Below the pieces are notes generated by a model, which saw only the letters and a list, made by a program, of their open reading frames with translations, did no database searches and was not told the DNA's origin. The position numbers and the translations under genes were made by a program. Of a DNA stretch of 22,233 bases, positions 7,108-13,788 are shown in pieces. Origin of the DNA: Pseudomonadota bacterium (lineage in GTDB: Bacteria > Pseudomonadota > Alphaproteobacteria > Rhizobiales > Xanthobacteraceae); contig JAEZEU010000495.1 in the NCBI GenBank assembly GCA_023432885.1, positions 1 to 22,233 on the forward strand, in the 5' to 3' direction. Every line of letters starts with the position of its first letter. Position 1 is the first letter of the stretch.

Positions 7108-8865
7108 ATGCGAAAGCTAAACAACGCGCCCGAACTGCCTCGCCGCCTGCGCACGATCGTGCGTGCGCGCGAATGGCCGCGCATAGTGCTCGCCGCAATT
7201 ATCGGCGCGGTCGCCGGCCTGATCGTGACAATCATGAGTGCCAGCGTTGATCTGTTGCATTCCGTGCTGTTCGGGCTGCAGCCGGGGGAGCGGCTGTCTG
7301 GCCAGACCGTACTCGATCCGCAATATGTGCTGCTGACGCTCTGTCTCGGCGGCATATTGTTCGGGCTGGCCGGCGCGCTGATCGCCCGCCGGCGCGGCAC
7401 TGAGGTCGATCCGATCGAAGCAAACGCGCTGCACGGCGGGCGGATGTCCGTCGAGGGCAGCCTGATCGTGGCCACGCAAACCGTATGGTCAAGCGGGATC
7501 GGAGCTTCGGTCGGGCTTGAAGCCGGCTACACCCAGCTCGCCGGCGGGATTGCCTCCTATGTCGGTCAGGCGTTTCATTTGCGCCGAGCCGACCTGCGGC
7601 TGCTGGTCGGCTGTGGTGCGGCCGGCGCCATCGCGGGCGCCTTCAGCGCGCCTCTGGCCGGCGCATTTTATGCTTTCGAACTGATCATCGGCAGCTATTC
7701 GATCACCAGTCTCGCTCCGGTCGGGATGGCGGCACTCACAGGGTATCTCACCGCGCAAGCCTTCACCCCGCTTCCGCTCGGAATACACGTCGTTGCGGCA
7801 TCCGCAGTAGGAGCGCGCGATCTGGCCGCTGCCGGAGGCGTCGGCCTGATCGCCGCGATCTTCGGGATCGCATTGATGCGCGGCGTGGCATTCTGCGAGA
7901 ATATCCTTGCCCGGATGAAACTGCCGCCATGGCTGCGACCGGCGCTCGGCGGGACACTGGTGGCACTGCTCGCGATGGTTTCACCCCAGGTCCTGTCGTC
8001 GGGTCATGGGGCTTTGCGGCTGACCGGCTTGATCGACCTGCCCTTCGGAACCATTGCGACCATCTTCGTGCTGAAATCCCTTGCGTCCGTCATCTCGCTC
8101 GGCACTGGTTTTCGTGGCGGCCTGTTCTTCGCCTCGTTGCTGCTTGGAGCGCTGGGCGGACAATTATTCGCAGTCGCCCTCAACTCGGTGTGGCCAGACC
8201 TACACGTGGACCCGAACCTCTATGCTGTCGTCGGCATGAGCGCGCTCGCGGCTTCGGTGATTGGCGGCCCCCTTACCATGGTCTTCATCGCCCTGGAGTC
8301 GACCGGCGATCTCTGGCTCACCGTAGCAGCACTGATCGCCGTAATCGTCTCGGCGCAGGTGACGCGCGAATTCTTCGGCTACTCATTTGCCACTTGGCGC
8401 TTTCATCTTCGCGGCGAGAGCATCCACAGCGCCGCCGACATCGGCTGGATCCGCGACCTTACCGTCGGCACCATGATGCGAACGGACGTGACGACGGTCT
8501 CTGCGGATACGGTGATATCGTCATTTCAAAAGGCTTTTCCGCTTGGATCGACGAGCCACGTGATTGCAGTGGACCGGGAGGGCCGCTACGCCGGGATGGT
8601 GCCTGTTGCCGGCGCATACGCGCCCGGTTTGCTGCCATCGGATCCGATCAAGCCTCTGTTGCAGGATACGGAACAGTTCCTGACGGCGGAAATGACCATT
8701 CAGGAGGCGATCGCCGTCTTTGACGGGGCCGAAGCCGAAGAACTGGCGGTGGTCGAGCCGAACGAAACACGGCGAGTAGTCGGTTTGCTGAACGAAGCAT
8801 ACGCGCTGCGTCGCTACACCGCCGCATCCGACCTGCGGCGGCGGGAGCTGACCGGCACAAGATGA
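7108..8865 (+). CDS. ClC-family chloride channel/antiporter with C-terminal CBS domain pair
   Basis: A 585-residue inner-membrane ClC protein. Residues about 25-425 hold many hydrophobic helices; conserved blocks are SSGIGASVGLEAG (selectivity region, with Glu138 at the gating glutamate of GxEGP), the helix GAIAGAFSAPLAGAFYAFE, and GTGFRGGLFFASLLLGALGG. The canonical GREGP and GGxFxP motifs are altered (GLEAG and GGLFFAS), which marks a divergent bacterial subfamily. Residues about 450-570 form a cytosolic CBS pair that normally binds nucleotides. The family exports or exchanges Cl-/H+ or F-. No strong ribosome site precedes the ATG at 7108. The cytoplasmic start and the stop 117 nt before the Bug remnant are ordinary; no functional tie to neighbours is evident. 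Confidence 0.93.
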   Translation: MRKLNNAPELPRRLRTIVRAREWPRIVLAAIIGAVAGLIVTIMSASVDLLHSVLFGLQPGERLSGQTVLDPQYVLLTLCLGGILFGLAGALIARRRGTEVDPIEANALHGGRMSVEGSLIVATQTVWSSGIGASVGLEAGYTQLAGGIASYVGQAFHLRRADLRLLVGCGAAGAIAGAFSAPLAGAFYAFELIIGSYSITSLAPVGMAALTGYLTAQAFTPLPLGIHVVAASAVGARDLAAAGGVGLIAAIFGIALMRGVAFCENILARMKLPPWLRPALGGTLVALLAMVSPQVLSSGHGALRLTGLIDLPFGTIATIFVLKSLASVISLGTGFRGGLFFASLLLGALGGQLFAVALNSVWPDLHVDPNLYAVVGMSALAASVIGGPLTMVFIALESTGDLWLTVAALIAVIVSAQVTREFFGYSFATWRFHLRGESIHSAADIGWIRDLTVGTMMRTDVTTVSADTVISSFQKAFPLGSTSHVIAVDREGRYAGMVPVAGAYAPGLLPSDPIKPLLQDTEQFLTAEMTIQEAIAVFDGAEAEELAVVEPNETRRVVGLLNEAYALRRYTAASDLRRRELTGTR

Positions 8866-8981
8866 ATGGAGCGGTTATGCCCGCTCCCCTCAAGCCGGTC
8901 ACGTTTGCGCCAACGTGCAAGTTGCTCGCATTGCCGCCCTTGATCGAATTCACTTCGCCCGAGGCGCGTCCTTCGATGTCA

Positions 8982-9237
8982 TCATTGCGGCGTGATGCCC
9001 GCAGCCTTGACGACACCTGCCCATCGCTCCCACGTCCTTCGCAAGCCGTTCCTTGAGCTGCTCGGGCTTGTCGGCCACGGGCTGAAGACCCTGATCGCGC
9101 AGCCAGGCAACGAACTCGGGCAATTTGAGGATCGCGACAAGCTCCGCATTGAGCTGGTCAACCACAGCCTTGGGTGTTTTCGCCGGAACGTAGACGCCAA
9201 ACCACAGACAGCTAGCGTAGACGATCACTTGCACCAT
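8982..9237 (-). pseudogene. Remnant of a Bug/TctC-type tricarboxylate-transport solute-binding protein
   Basis: The minus frame from 9237 reads WFGVYVPAKTPKAVVDQLNAEL and continues to KERLAKDV, the C-terminal lobe of Bug-family periplasmic receptors. The frame then becomes nonsense, while the next frame resumes with ERWAGVVKAAGITPQ and a stop at 8982, the normal end of the family. One extra base in the CCC run at 9029-9031 explains the break. About the first 230 residues of a ~320-residue protein, including the signal peptide, are missing, so it is both truncated and frameshifted. It sits on the same strand just after the CoxG-like gene, as if it had once been the transporter gene at the end of that operon. 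The flanks (8866-8981 and 9238-9367) hold nothing else I can recognise. Confidence 0.75.
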
Positions 9238-9367
9238 TCAATGGCGCAGAGCCGCGCGCCTAGCATTAAGTATCCCGTTCTGGTCAAGATACCCTTGGAC
9301 CTCTGCTTGGCCAGCAACCGCCGCCGCGGCATGACGCGCAATGTTCGGACGCGCCTAAAACCAACAA

Positions 9368-9820
9368 TCAACCGGCTGATTTGGCTGCAGTTTCCGCAAA
9401 GCGCTGAAAGAACTGATCTGCGAGCTTCTTTGCGACGCTATTGACCAAACGCTGCCCAAGTTGGGCTAGCTTTCCGCCGATCTGCGCGTCGACGTCATAT
9501 CGCAGGATCGTCGTGCCTGCCTCTCCTTCCACGAGGCTGACCGCGGCCCCACCCTTGGCAAAGCCGGCTATTCCCCCGTCACCTTCGCCGACGATGCGAT
9601 AGCCGTTGGGCGGATCGATATCCTCCAGCCGCACCTTTCCCTTGAATCGCGCGTTGACCGGTCCGACCTTGTTGACCGCGATGGCCTCGAATTCGACCTC
9701 GGAGACCTTCGCAAGACTTTCACAGCCCGGGATGCAGCTCTTCAGCACCTCCGGATCATTGAGCATCTGCCAGACGGTATCGCGCGGCGCGGCGAGTTGA
9801 ACCTCGCCACTCATCTTCAT
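9368..9820 (-). CDS. CoxG-like SRPBCC protein (CO dehydrogenase subunit G family)
   Basis: A 150-residue SRPBCC (START/Bet v1-like) protein of the CoxG family. The conserved start MSGEVQLAAPRDTVWQMLNDPEVLKSCIPGCES is followed by GPVNARFKGKVRLEDIDPP and GGKLAQLGQRLV, all family hallmarks. CoxG is associated with maturation or membrane anchoring of molybdenum hydroxylases such as CO dehydrogenase. Here it ends the minus-strand operon while its probable client (FAD, Mo and FeS subunits) is in the divergent plus-strand operon. The longer C-terminal membrane tail of some CoxG proteins is absent. ATG at 9820 has GGAG 5 nt upstream; a GTG two codons earlier (9826) is less likely. Confidence 0.92.
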   Translation of the reverse strand: MKMSGEVQLAAPRDTVWQMLNDPEVLKSCIPGCESLAKVSEVEFEAIAVNKVGPVNARFKGKVRLEDIDPPNGYRIVGEGDGGIAGFAKGGAAVSLVEGEAGTTILRYDVDAQIGGKLAQLGQRLVNSVAKKLADQFFQRFAETAAKSAG

Positions 9821-9927
9821 TGCCACTCCATCACCCCGCTTGTTTATTCATGTTGTCAGGTTCGCAGGCCGCTGCCTGGGCGCACTGCCTCACCCATGAA
9901 ACATGGAGTGGGCACGGCATGTCAGGC

Positions 9928-10584
9928 TCAAGGCTGTTTTGCGATACCGCTGCCTTGCCGACGGAATTGAGCAATCGCTTCGGCCTTTGGAATCACGTCG
10001 CCATATTTGCTGTTGATGTCGAAGAGATTCGCCTCATGCGGGCCTGGATGTCGGTCCCCCACGCATTCGCGCAGCACGATCGTACGGAAACCATGCTGAG
10101 TGGCGTCGACGGCGCTGGCCCGGATGCATCCGCTGGTCGAGCATCCGATCATGACCACGGTGTCGATGGCTTGTGCCGTCAGCGTTGCCGCGAGCGAGGT
10201 TCCGAAGAAGCAGCTTGCATACTGCTTGCGAATGACGAGTTCGCTCTCCAACGGAAGAACTTCGTCGCAGATCTCGGCGTCGGGGTTACCGTCAACCATG
10301 CTCCGCATCACCGGAGCTTTTCGCAACCAGGTTCCGCCGTCGACGAAATCGGAAGAATGGTAGCGGATAATGGTGTGAATGATCGGCACGCCCGTCTCAC
10401 GGGCTGCCCGCAGGACGTCGCGGCTTTCCTGCACCGCCGAGACAACGCCGGGCGCATACAGCGCGGAGCCGGAGATGGTATAGCCTTTCATGAAATCGAT
10501 GACGAGTAACGCGCAGCGCCGGCCGAATCCGATCCGGCCATCCCAGACGCCCTTATAGTTTTCGGCCGCAGATCCTGGCGTCAT
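9928..10584 (-). CDS. nicF: Isochorismatase-family amidohydrolase, probable maleamate amidohydrolase (NicF/PicF-like)
   Basis: A 218-residue cysteine hydrolase. The catalytic triad of the isochorismatase/N-carbamoylsarcosine amidase family is visible: Asp30 in LLVIDFMKGY, Lys120 in LVIRKQYASCFFGTSL, and Cys153 in GCSTSGCIRASA, preceded by a cis-peptide-like segment. The blocks QYASCFFGTSLAATL, STSGCIRASAVDATQHGF and GPHEANLFDINSKYGDV match, from memory, maleamate amidohydrolase NicF, which converts maleamate to maleate and ammonia. The maleate isomerase gene in the divergent operon strongly supports this. The start is ATG at 10584, overlapping the previous gene's stop as ATGA, so the longer frame to 10650 is rejected. 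N-carbamoylsarcosine amidase is the main alternative. Confidence 0.85.
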   Translation of the reverse strand: MTPGSAAENYKGVWDGRIGFGRRCALLVIDFMKGYTISGSALYAPGVVSAVQESRDVLRAARETGVPIIHTIIRYHSSDFVDGGTWLRKAPVMRSMVDGNPDAEICDEVLPLESELVIRKQYASCFFGTSLAATLTAQAIDTVVMIGCSTSGCIRASAVDATQHGFRTIVLRECVGDRHPGPHEANLFDINSKYGDVIPKAEAIAQFRRQGSGIAKQP

Positions 10585-10994
10585 CTGTGCTGGTCTCTGT
10601 TGTCTTCCGACCCGTCCATGAAGGAAACGTGAGCTGCAACGATACGCCATCCGTCGTCGAACTTGATCCAGGTCTGGCTTTGGCGGCCCAGTCGCCGATC
10701 ATTGGCGACACGATACTCCGCATTCGCCGTCCCGACTGAATCTCCATAGGTGGTGATGACGTAGCGGATAAGGTCGCGTGGCCGCGGGCCCGAAGGGCGG
10801 GCAGCGCGGAAGTCATGGATGGCTTTCGCCCCATAAAGCATTTCTGCCGCGCCATAACGAAGCGTCAAAGGACTATCCCAAAACATCGTCGTCAGATCCT
10901 CGACGATGTTCTCCGTCAAGGCCCGCTCGTAATTCTTGAACGCCGTCTCGACTTCCGCGACGACATCCGGCCGGTTGACCTCGATCTTGCCCAT
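10581..10994 (-). CDS. AtzH/HpxZ-like (DUF3225) NTF2-fold protein
   Basis: A 137-residue small protein of the NTF2-like fold. The blocks VNRPDVVAEVETAFKNYERAL, TTMFWDSPLTLRYGAAEMLYG, DFRAARP and RQSQTWIKFDDGWRIVAAHVSFM are the consensus of the AtzH/HpxZ family. Known members accompany amidases in cyanurate (AtzE-AtzG-AtzH) or oxalurate (Hpx) breakdown; their biochemical role is not settled to my knowledge. Here there is no amidase-signature gene; instead the gene is wedged between the MBL gene (TAATG junction at 10992-10996) and the maleamate-amidase-like gene (ATGA overlap), so the three are almost certainly translationally coupled. A partner or stabiliser role for a C-N hydrolase, or a small isomerase/hydratase role, are inferences. 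Confidence 0.85.
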   Translation of the reverse strand: MGKIEVNRPDVVAEVETAFKNYERALTENIVEDLTTMFWDSPLTLRYGAAEMLYGAKAIHDFRAARPSGPRPRDLIRYVITTYGDSVGTANAEYRVANDRRLGRQSQTWIKFDDGWRIVAAHVSFMDGSEDNRDQHR

Positions 10995-11812
10995 TACTCG
11001 GCGTCCCGGGAGAGATGTTCAATGTGGCGGGCCACGGACTCAGCGACTACGCGCTTGGCGTCTCCCTCGATCACACGATCCCAGAACGCACCGTAGACTT
11101 TGTCATATTGCCAGGGCGCCACCCGCCTCTCGATGCTCCTGACAGCCTGCTCTCCGAGCGGAATGAAGTTCGGGTAGCTCCACATGAAGGCGACGAACTT
11201 CCGGTCGGCGACCACTTGAAGCAGGTCTCCCGAAAACAGCGCGCCCTTGCCGTCCGCACCCTTGTCCCAGTGCATCGCCGTGCCACCGGGGAAATGCCCG
11301 CCGACGCGGATCAGCGTCATGCCCGGCGAGATTTCCTTGGTCTCACCGCTCCAGAATTCGATCTCCGGCCCGCTGCGCATCACCCACTTGCGGTCCTTTT
11401 CGTGTAGATAGATCGGAATGCCCCCGAACGCTCGGCTCCATTCCAGCATCGTCGTATAGTAATGCGGATGCGAGATCGCGATGGCCTTGAGCCCCCCGAC
11501 GCCTTTGATCAGCTCCACCATCGTATCGTCGACGAGGCTGATGCAATCCCACAGCACATTGCCTTCGGGCGAGCGGACGAGGAGCGCGCGCTGGCCAATC
11601 GCGAACGAAGGCGACGTGCCGATTGCGATGACGCCCGACTCGTCCTTGAAAACCGCGCTGTGCGACTTCTGCAACCGCGCCAGCGTGGTCCAGGACTGGC
11701 CGGCCGGCGGGACGTACTGGCGTTCGTCGTCACAGATGATGCATCGGCTCGGCGCCACCTTCGATTCAGTGTGTTGCGTTCCGCACGTCGTACAGATGAA
11801 AGCCTGCAGCAT
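10994..11812 (-). CDS. Zinc-ribbon / metallo-beta-lactamase-fold protein
   Basis: A 272-residue protein with two parts. Residues 1-30 form a CxxC...CxxC zinc ribbon or rubredoxin-like knuckle (Cys7, Cys10, Cys24, Cys27). Residues about 55-265 look like an MBL fold: SHPHYYTTM replaces the usual HxHxDH, so His115 and His117 remain but the Asp-His pair reads Tyr-Tyr; GGHFPGGTAMH supplies His173, and LFSGD supplies Asp196. The metal site is therefore probably altered or single-metal. I recognise this as a recurrent family annotated only as MBL-fold hydrolase. ATG at 11812 follows GAGGGG by 7 nt. It lies 39 nt after the amidohydrolase gene and overlaps the next gene by one base. Hydrolysis of a ring-cleavage product, such as N-formylmaleamate, would fit the operon but is speculation. 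Confidence 0.85.
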   Translation of the reverse strand: MLQAFICTTCGTQHTESKVAPSRCIICDDERQYVPPAGQSWTTLARLQKSHSAVFKDESGVIAIGTSPSFAIGQRALLVRSPEGNVLWDCISLVDDTMVELIKGVGGLKAIAISHPHYYTTMLEWSRAFGGIPIYLHEKDRKWVMRSGPEIEFWSGETKEISPGMTLIRVGGHFPGGTAMHWDKGADGKGALFSGDLLQVVADRKFVAFMWSYPNFIPLGEQAVRSIERRVAPWQYDKVYGAFWDRVIEGDAKRVVAESVARHIEHLSRDAE

Positions 11813-11851
11813 GACTTGCCCCTCGTTAAGGCGATCACGAAAACCAATGGT

Positions 11852-12868
11852 TCAGGACACTTCCTCGACCTTGAGATCCAGCAGGTCGCATGCCGTGTTG
11901 GCGAGAATTGCCGCCTCCTCGAGGGAGGCGAGGCCTGCGATTGCGCGCACACGCGAGGGCCCGGCGGTATCCAGCATCTCGAACGGATAATCGCTTCCGT
12001 AGATCAGGCGATCCTTGCCGACGCTCCGGCTGAGAAAATCGAGAGCCATATCGTTGTGAGTGAGCGTGTCGTAGAAGAACGAGCGCAGATACTGGCTTGG
12101 CGGTTTCTTGAGGACGCGACGACAGGCCGGATGCGACGCAAACCCGCAATCGAAACGACCAACCTGATAGGGGAAGAAACCTCCGCCGTGGGCAAGGCAT
12201 ATCTTCAGCGAAGGAAACTCATCGAGCAGGCCGCTGAAAATCAACCGCGCTGCAGCGATCGTCGTATCCACCGGATACGAAATGAGGTTGTTGAGGAAAA
12301 AATCAGTTGCCCGCTCGAGGCCCACGGGTTTGAAGGGCGGATGAAGCAGCACGAAGAATCCCAGATCCGCGATTTTCTTCCACATAGGGCGCAAGCGCGG
12401 ATCGTCGAGATCACAGCCGTTGAAATTAGTGCCGAGTTCTATGGAGTTGATCCCGAGATGGCGCGACATGTGGTCGAGCTCTTGGATGGCGACCGCGACG
12501 TCATGCAGCGCAAGCGTGCCCATAGCCACGAAGCGGCCCCCGGACGCCTTTGCGTCGGCCGCGAGAGTGTCATTCTGCAGACGAGCCCAGGCCTGTGCTT
12601 TTTCCGCCGGGAGGTCGTCGCCGCACATGTCGGTCCAGGTTGAGACGACCTGAACATCGATCCCCGTTTTGGCGAAATAGCCGTCACGCGCCTCAAGGCT
12701 AATCAGCTCCGGCAGGAAGGGCCGCAACCCCGCGCCGGAATGCTGGAAAGAAAGCTGCTGCAGCCCGGTATCCAGATCCCGAACATCTACACCATACTTC
12801 CCGCCGTTGCGACGCGCCTCCTCGATGAGCGAGGGCGATACATAATGGGCATGAACATCGACGATCAA
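11852..12868 (-). CDS. Amidohydrolase-2 family protein, ACMSD/PicC-like probable decarboxylase
   Basis: A TIM-barrel amidohydrolase-2 protein of 338 residues. Numbering from the chosen start, metal ligands are His6 and His8 in IVDVHAHYV, His176 in LLHPPF, His227 in LAHGGG and Asp293 in GSDYPF, the pattern of 2-amino-3-carboxymuconate-6-semialdehyde decarboxylase and related non-oxidative decarboxylases. PicC, the 3,6-dihydroxypicolinate decarboxylase of picolinate degradation, belongs to this family, which suits the neighbouring maleamate and maleate genes. No ATG lies near; the frame opens with TTG at 12877 (no spaced ribosome site) or TTG at 12868, which has AGGG 9 nt upstream and yields the family-typical N-terminus. 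First gene of the minus operon, with an operator candidate about 45 nt upstream. Confidence 0.87.
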   Translation of the reverse strand: MIVDVHAHYVSPSLIEEARRNGGKYGVDVRDLDTGLQQLSFQHSGAGLRPFLPELISLEARDGYFAKTGIDVQVVSTWTDMCGDDLPAEKAQAWARLQNDTLAADAKASGGRFVAMGTLALHDVAVAIQELDHMSRHLGINSIELGTNFNGCDLDDPRLRPMWKKIADLGFFVLLHPPFKPVGLERATDFFLNNLISYPVDTTIAAARLIFSGLLDEFPSLKICLAHGGGFFPYQVGRFDCGFASHPACRRVLKKPPSQYLRSFFYDTLTHNDMALDFLSRSVGKDRLIYGSDYPFEMLDTAGPSRVRAIAGLASLEEAAILANTACDLLDLKVEEVS

Positions 12869-12912
12869 CTGCGGCAACCCTGCAAAGCCGAACCCAACTG
12901 GTTCTACCCGAT

Positions 12913-12934
12913 ATAATTCGACATCGAACTATAC
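12913..12934. promoter_or_regulatory. 22-bp near-perfect palindrome, probable MarR-type operator (site 1)
   Basis: Left arm TATAATTCGA and right arm TCGAACTATA, separated by CA, match at 9 of 10 pairs as an inverted repeat. It lies 45 nt upstream of the chosen amidohydrolase start and just past the stop of the MarR gene, in an AT-rich pocket that can also serve as promoter. Size and symmetry are typical of MarR-family operators. Confidence 0.6.
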
Positions 12935-12980
12935 GACAATAGCAAGGTCGCGCCCGCTGTCAACCGATCAAGCCGCGGGA

Positions 12981-13589
12981 CTACGGCCGTTCGGCAAGCG
13001 AATTGGCAAACGCGCCAAGAAGACGGATCAGCTCCTCAGTGTCCCGCGGACCCAGCCTGGACGCAACATCCCATTGCGCGGCAACGATTTCGGGAATCAT
13101 CTCGTCGATCAGGCGAACGCCGCGGTCCGTGAGCTGAATTTTCACACTGCGCCGGTCATTGGGCTCCGGGAGGCGCGCTACAAGAAGCAGACCTTCCAGG
13201 CGATCCAGCCTGCTGGTCATGCCCGCGCCGCTCAGCATCAACGACTCGGAAAGCTGCTTCGGTGTCAGACAATACGGCGCGCCGGCGCGTCGCAAAGCGG
13301 CCAATACATCGAAAGAAGCACGCGAGAGCTTCCATCGCTCCAGCGTATCATTGATGAAATTCGTAGTCATAGCCTGCGCGCGGGCAATCAGCCCAAACAA
13401 GAGCATGGGTGCAGGATCGATGTCGGGCCGCTCCCGCTGCCATTGCGCAACGATGGTGCTGACGGGATCCGACCCGGAACCGGAGATCGCATCGCTCTCG
13501 GCCGCGCCCAGCCTCCCCCCAACGTCCTGACCTCCGCTTCGCGTCCTGCGACTTTCAGCCTTAGCCGGAGCCTTCTTGACCTTTGCCAC
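12981..13589 (-). CDS. MarR-family transcriptional regulator (NicR/PicR-like position)
   Basis: A 202-residue regulator. Residues 1-45 are a basic, Lys/Arg/Ser-rich extension; the rest is a MarR winged helix: the recognition region LTPKQLSESLMLSGAGMTSRLDRLEG and the wing LPEPNDRRSVKIQLTDRG are diagnostic. Helices before and after form the dimer interface. The start is GTG at 13589 with GAGGAG 9 nt upstream. Transcription runs minus, toward the amidohydrolase operon, and divergent from the maleate isomerase operon. In nicotinate and picolinate clusters a MarR protein (NicR, PicR) represses the catabolic operons and is released by a pathway intermediate. The same role is inferred here and is supported by the operator-like repeats at 12913 and 13709. 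Confidence 0.92.
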   Translation of the reverse strand: MAKVKKAPAKAESRRTRSGGQDVGGRLGAAESDAISGSGSDPVSTIVAQWQRERPDIDPAPMLLFGLIARAQAMTTNFINDTLERWKLSRASFDVLAALRRAGAPYCLTPKQLSESLMLSGAGMTSRLDRLEGLLLVARLPEPNDRRSVKIQLTDRGVRLIDEMIPEIVAAQWDVASRLGPRDTEELIRLLGAFANSLAERP

Positions 13590-13708
13590 GACGATTCACT
13601 CCTCGAAACGAGTGCACGCCCCTATTGGCGCGAATCCGCCAGCGGGTTTCCGCTGGAGGCAGTCCTAACCCTGACACGGCACTTGACGGAAGATAGTGTG
13701 GAAGGCAG

Positions 13709-13730
13709 GATGGTTCTACATCGAAATATA
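13709..13730. promoter_or_regulatory. Degenerate copy of the site-1 palindrome, probable MarR operator (site 2)
   Basis: This 22-mer matches site 1 at 17 of 22 positions, best in its right half: ACATCGAAATATA here against ACATCGAACTATA there. It lies about 58 nt before the maleate isomerase ATG and 119 nt before the MarR GTG on the other strand, so one protein bound here could control both directions. The octamer GGTTCTAC also occurs next to both sites (12901 and 13712). Confidence 0.5.
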
Positions 13731-13742
13731 TGCACTAGAACT

Positions 13743-13756
13743 AAATTCGGGAATTT
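13743..13756. promoter_or_regulatory. Perfect inverted repeat AAATTC-GG-GAATTT upstream of the maleate isomerase gene
   Basis: Six-bp arms AAATTC and GAATTT with a GG spacer, 12 nt beyond site 2 and 32 nt before the ATG. It could be a further operator element or chance symmetry in an AT-rich promoter. Confidence 0.35.
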
Positions 13757-13788
13757 CCTCCCAAGGGAATCTGCGCAGGAGGTCATAC

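Noticed and set aside
6285..7475. 396-codon minus-strand open frame
   Set aside because: Spans parts of two real plus-strand genes (hydrolase and ClC) and reads as low-complexity Arg/Ala/Gly sequence.
11462..12643. 393-codon plus-strand open frame
   Set aside because: Antisense to the MBL and amidohydrolase genes; no motif.
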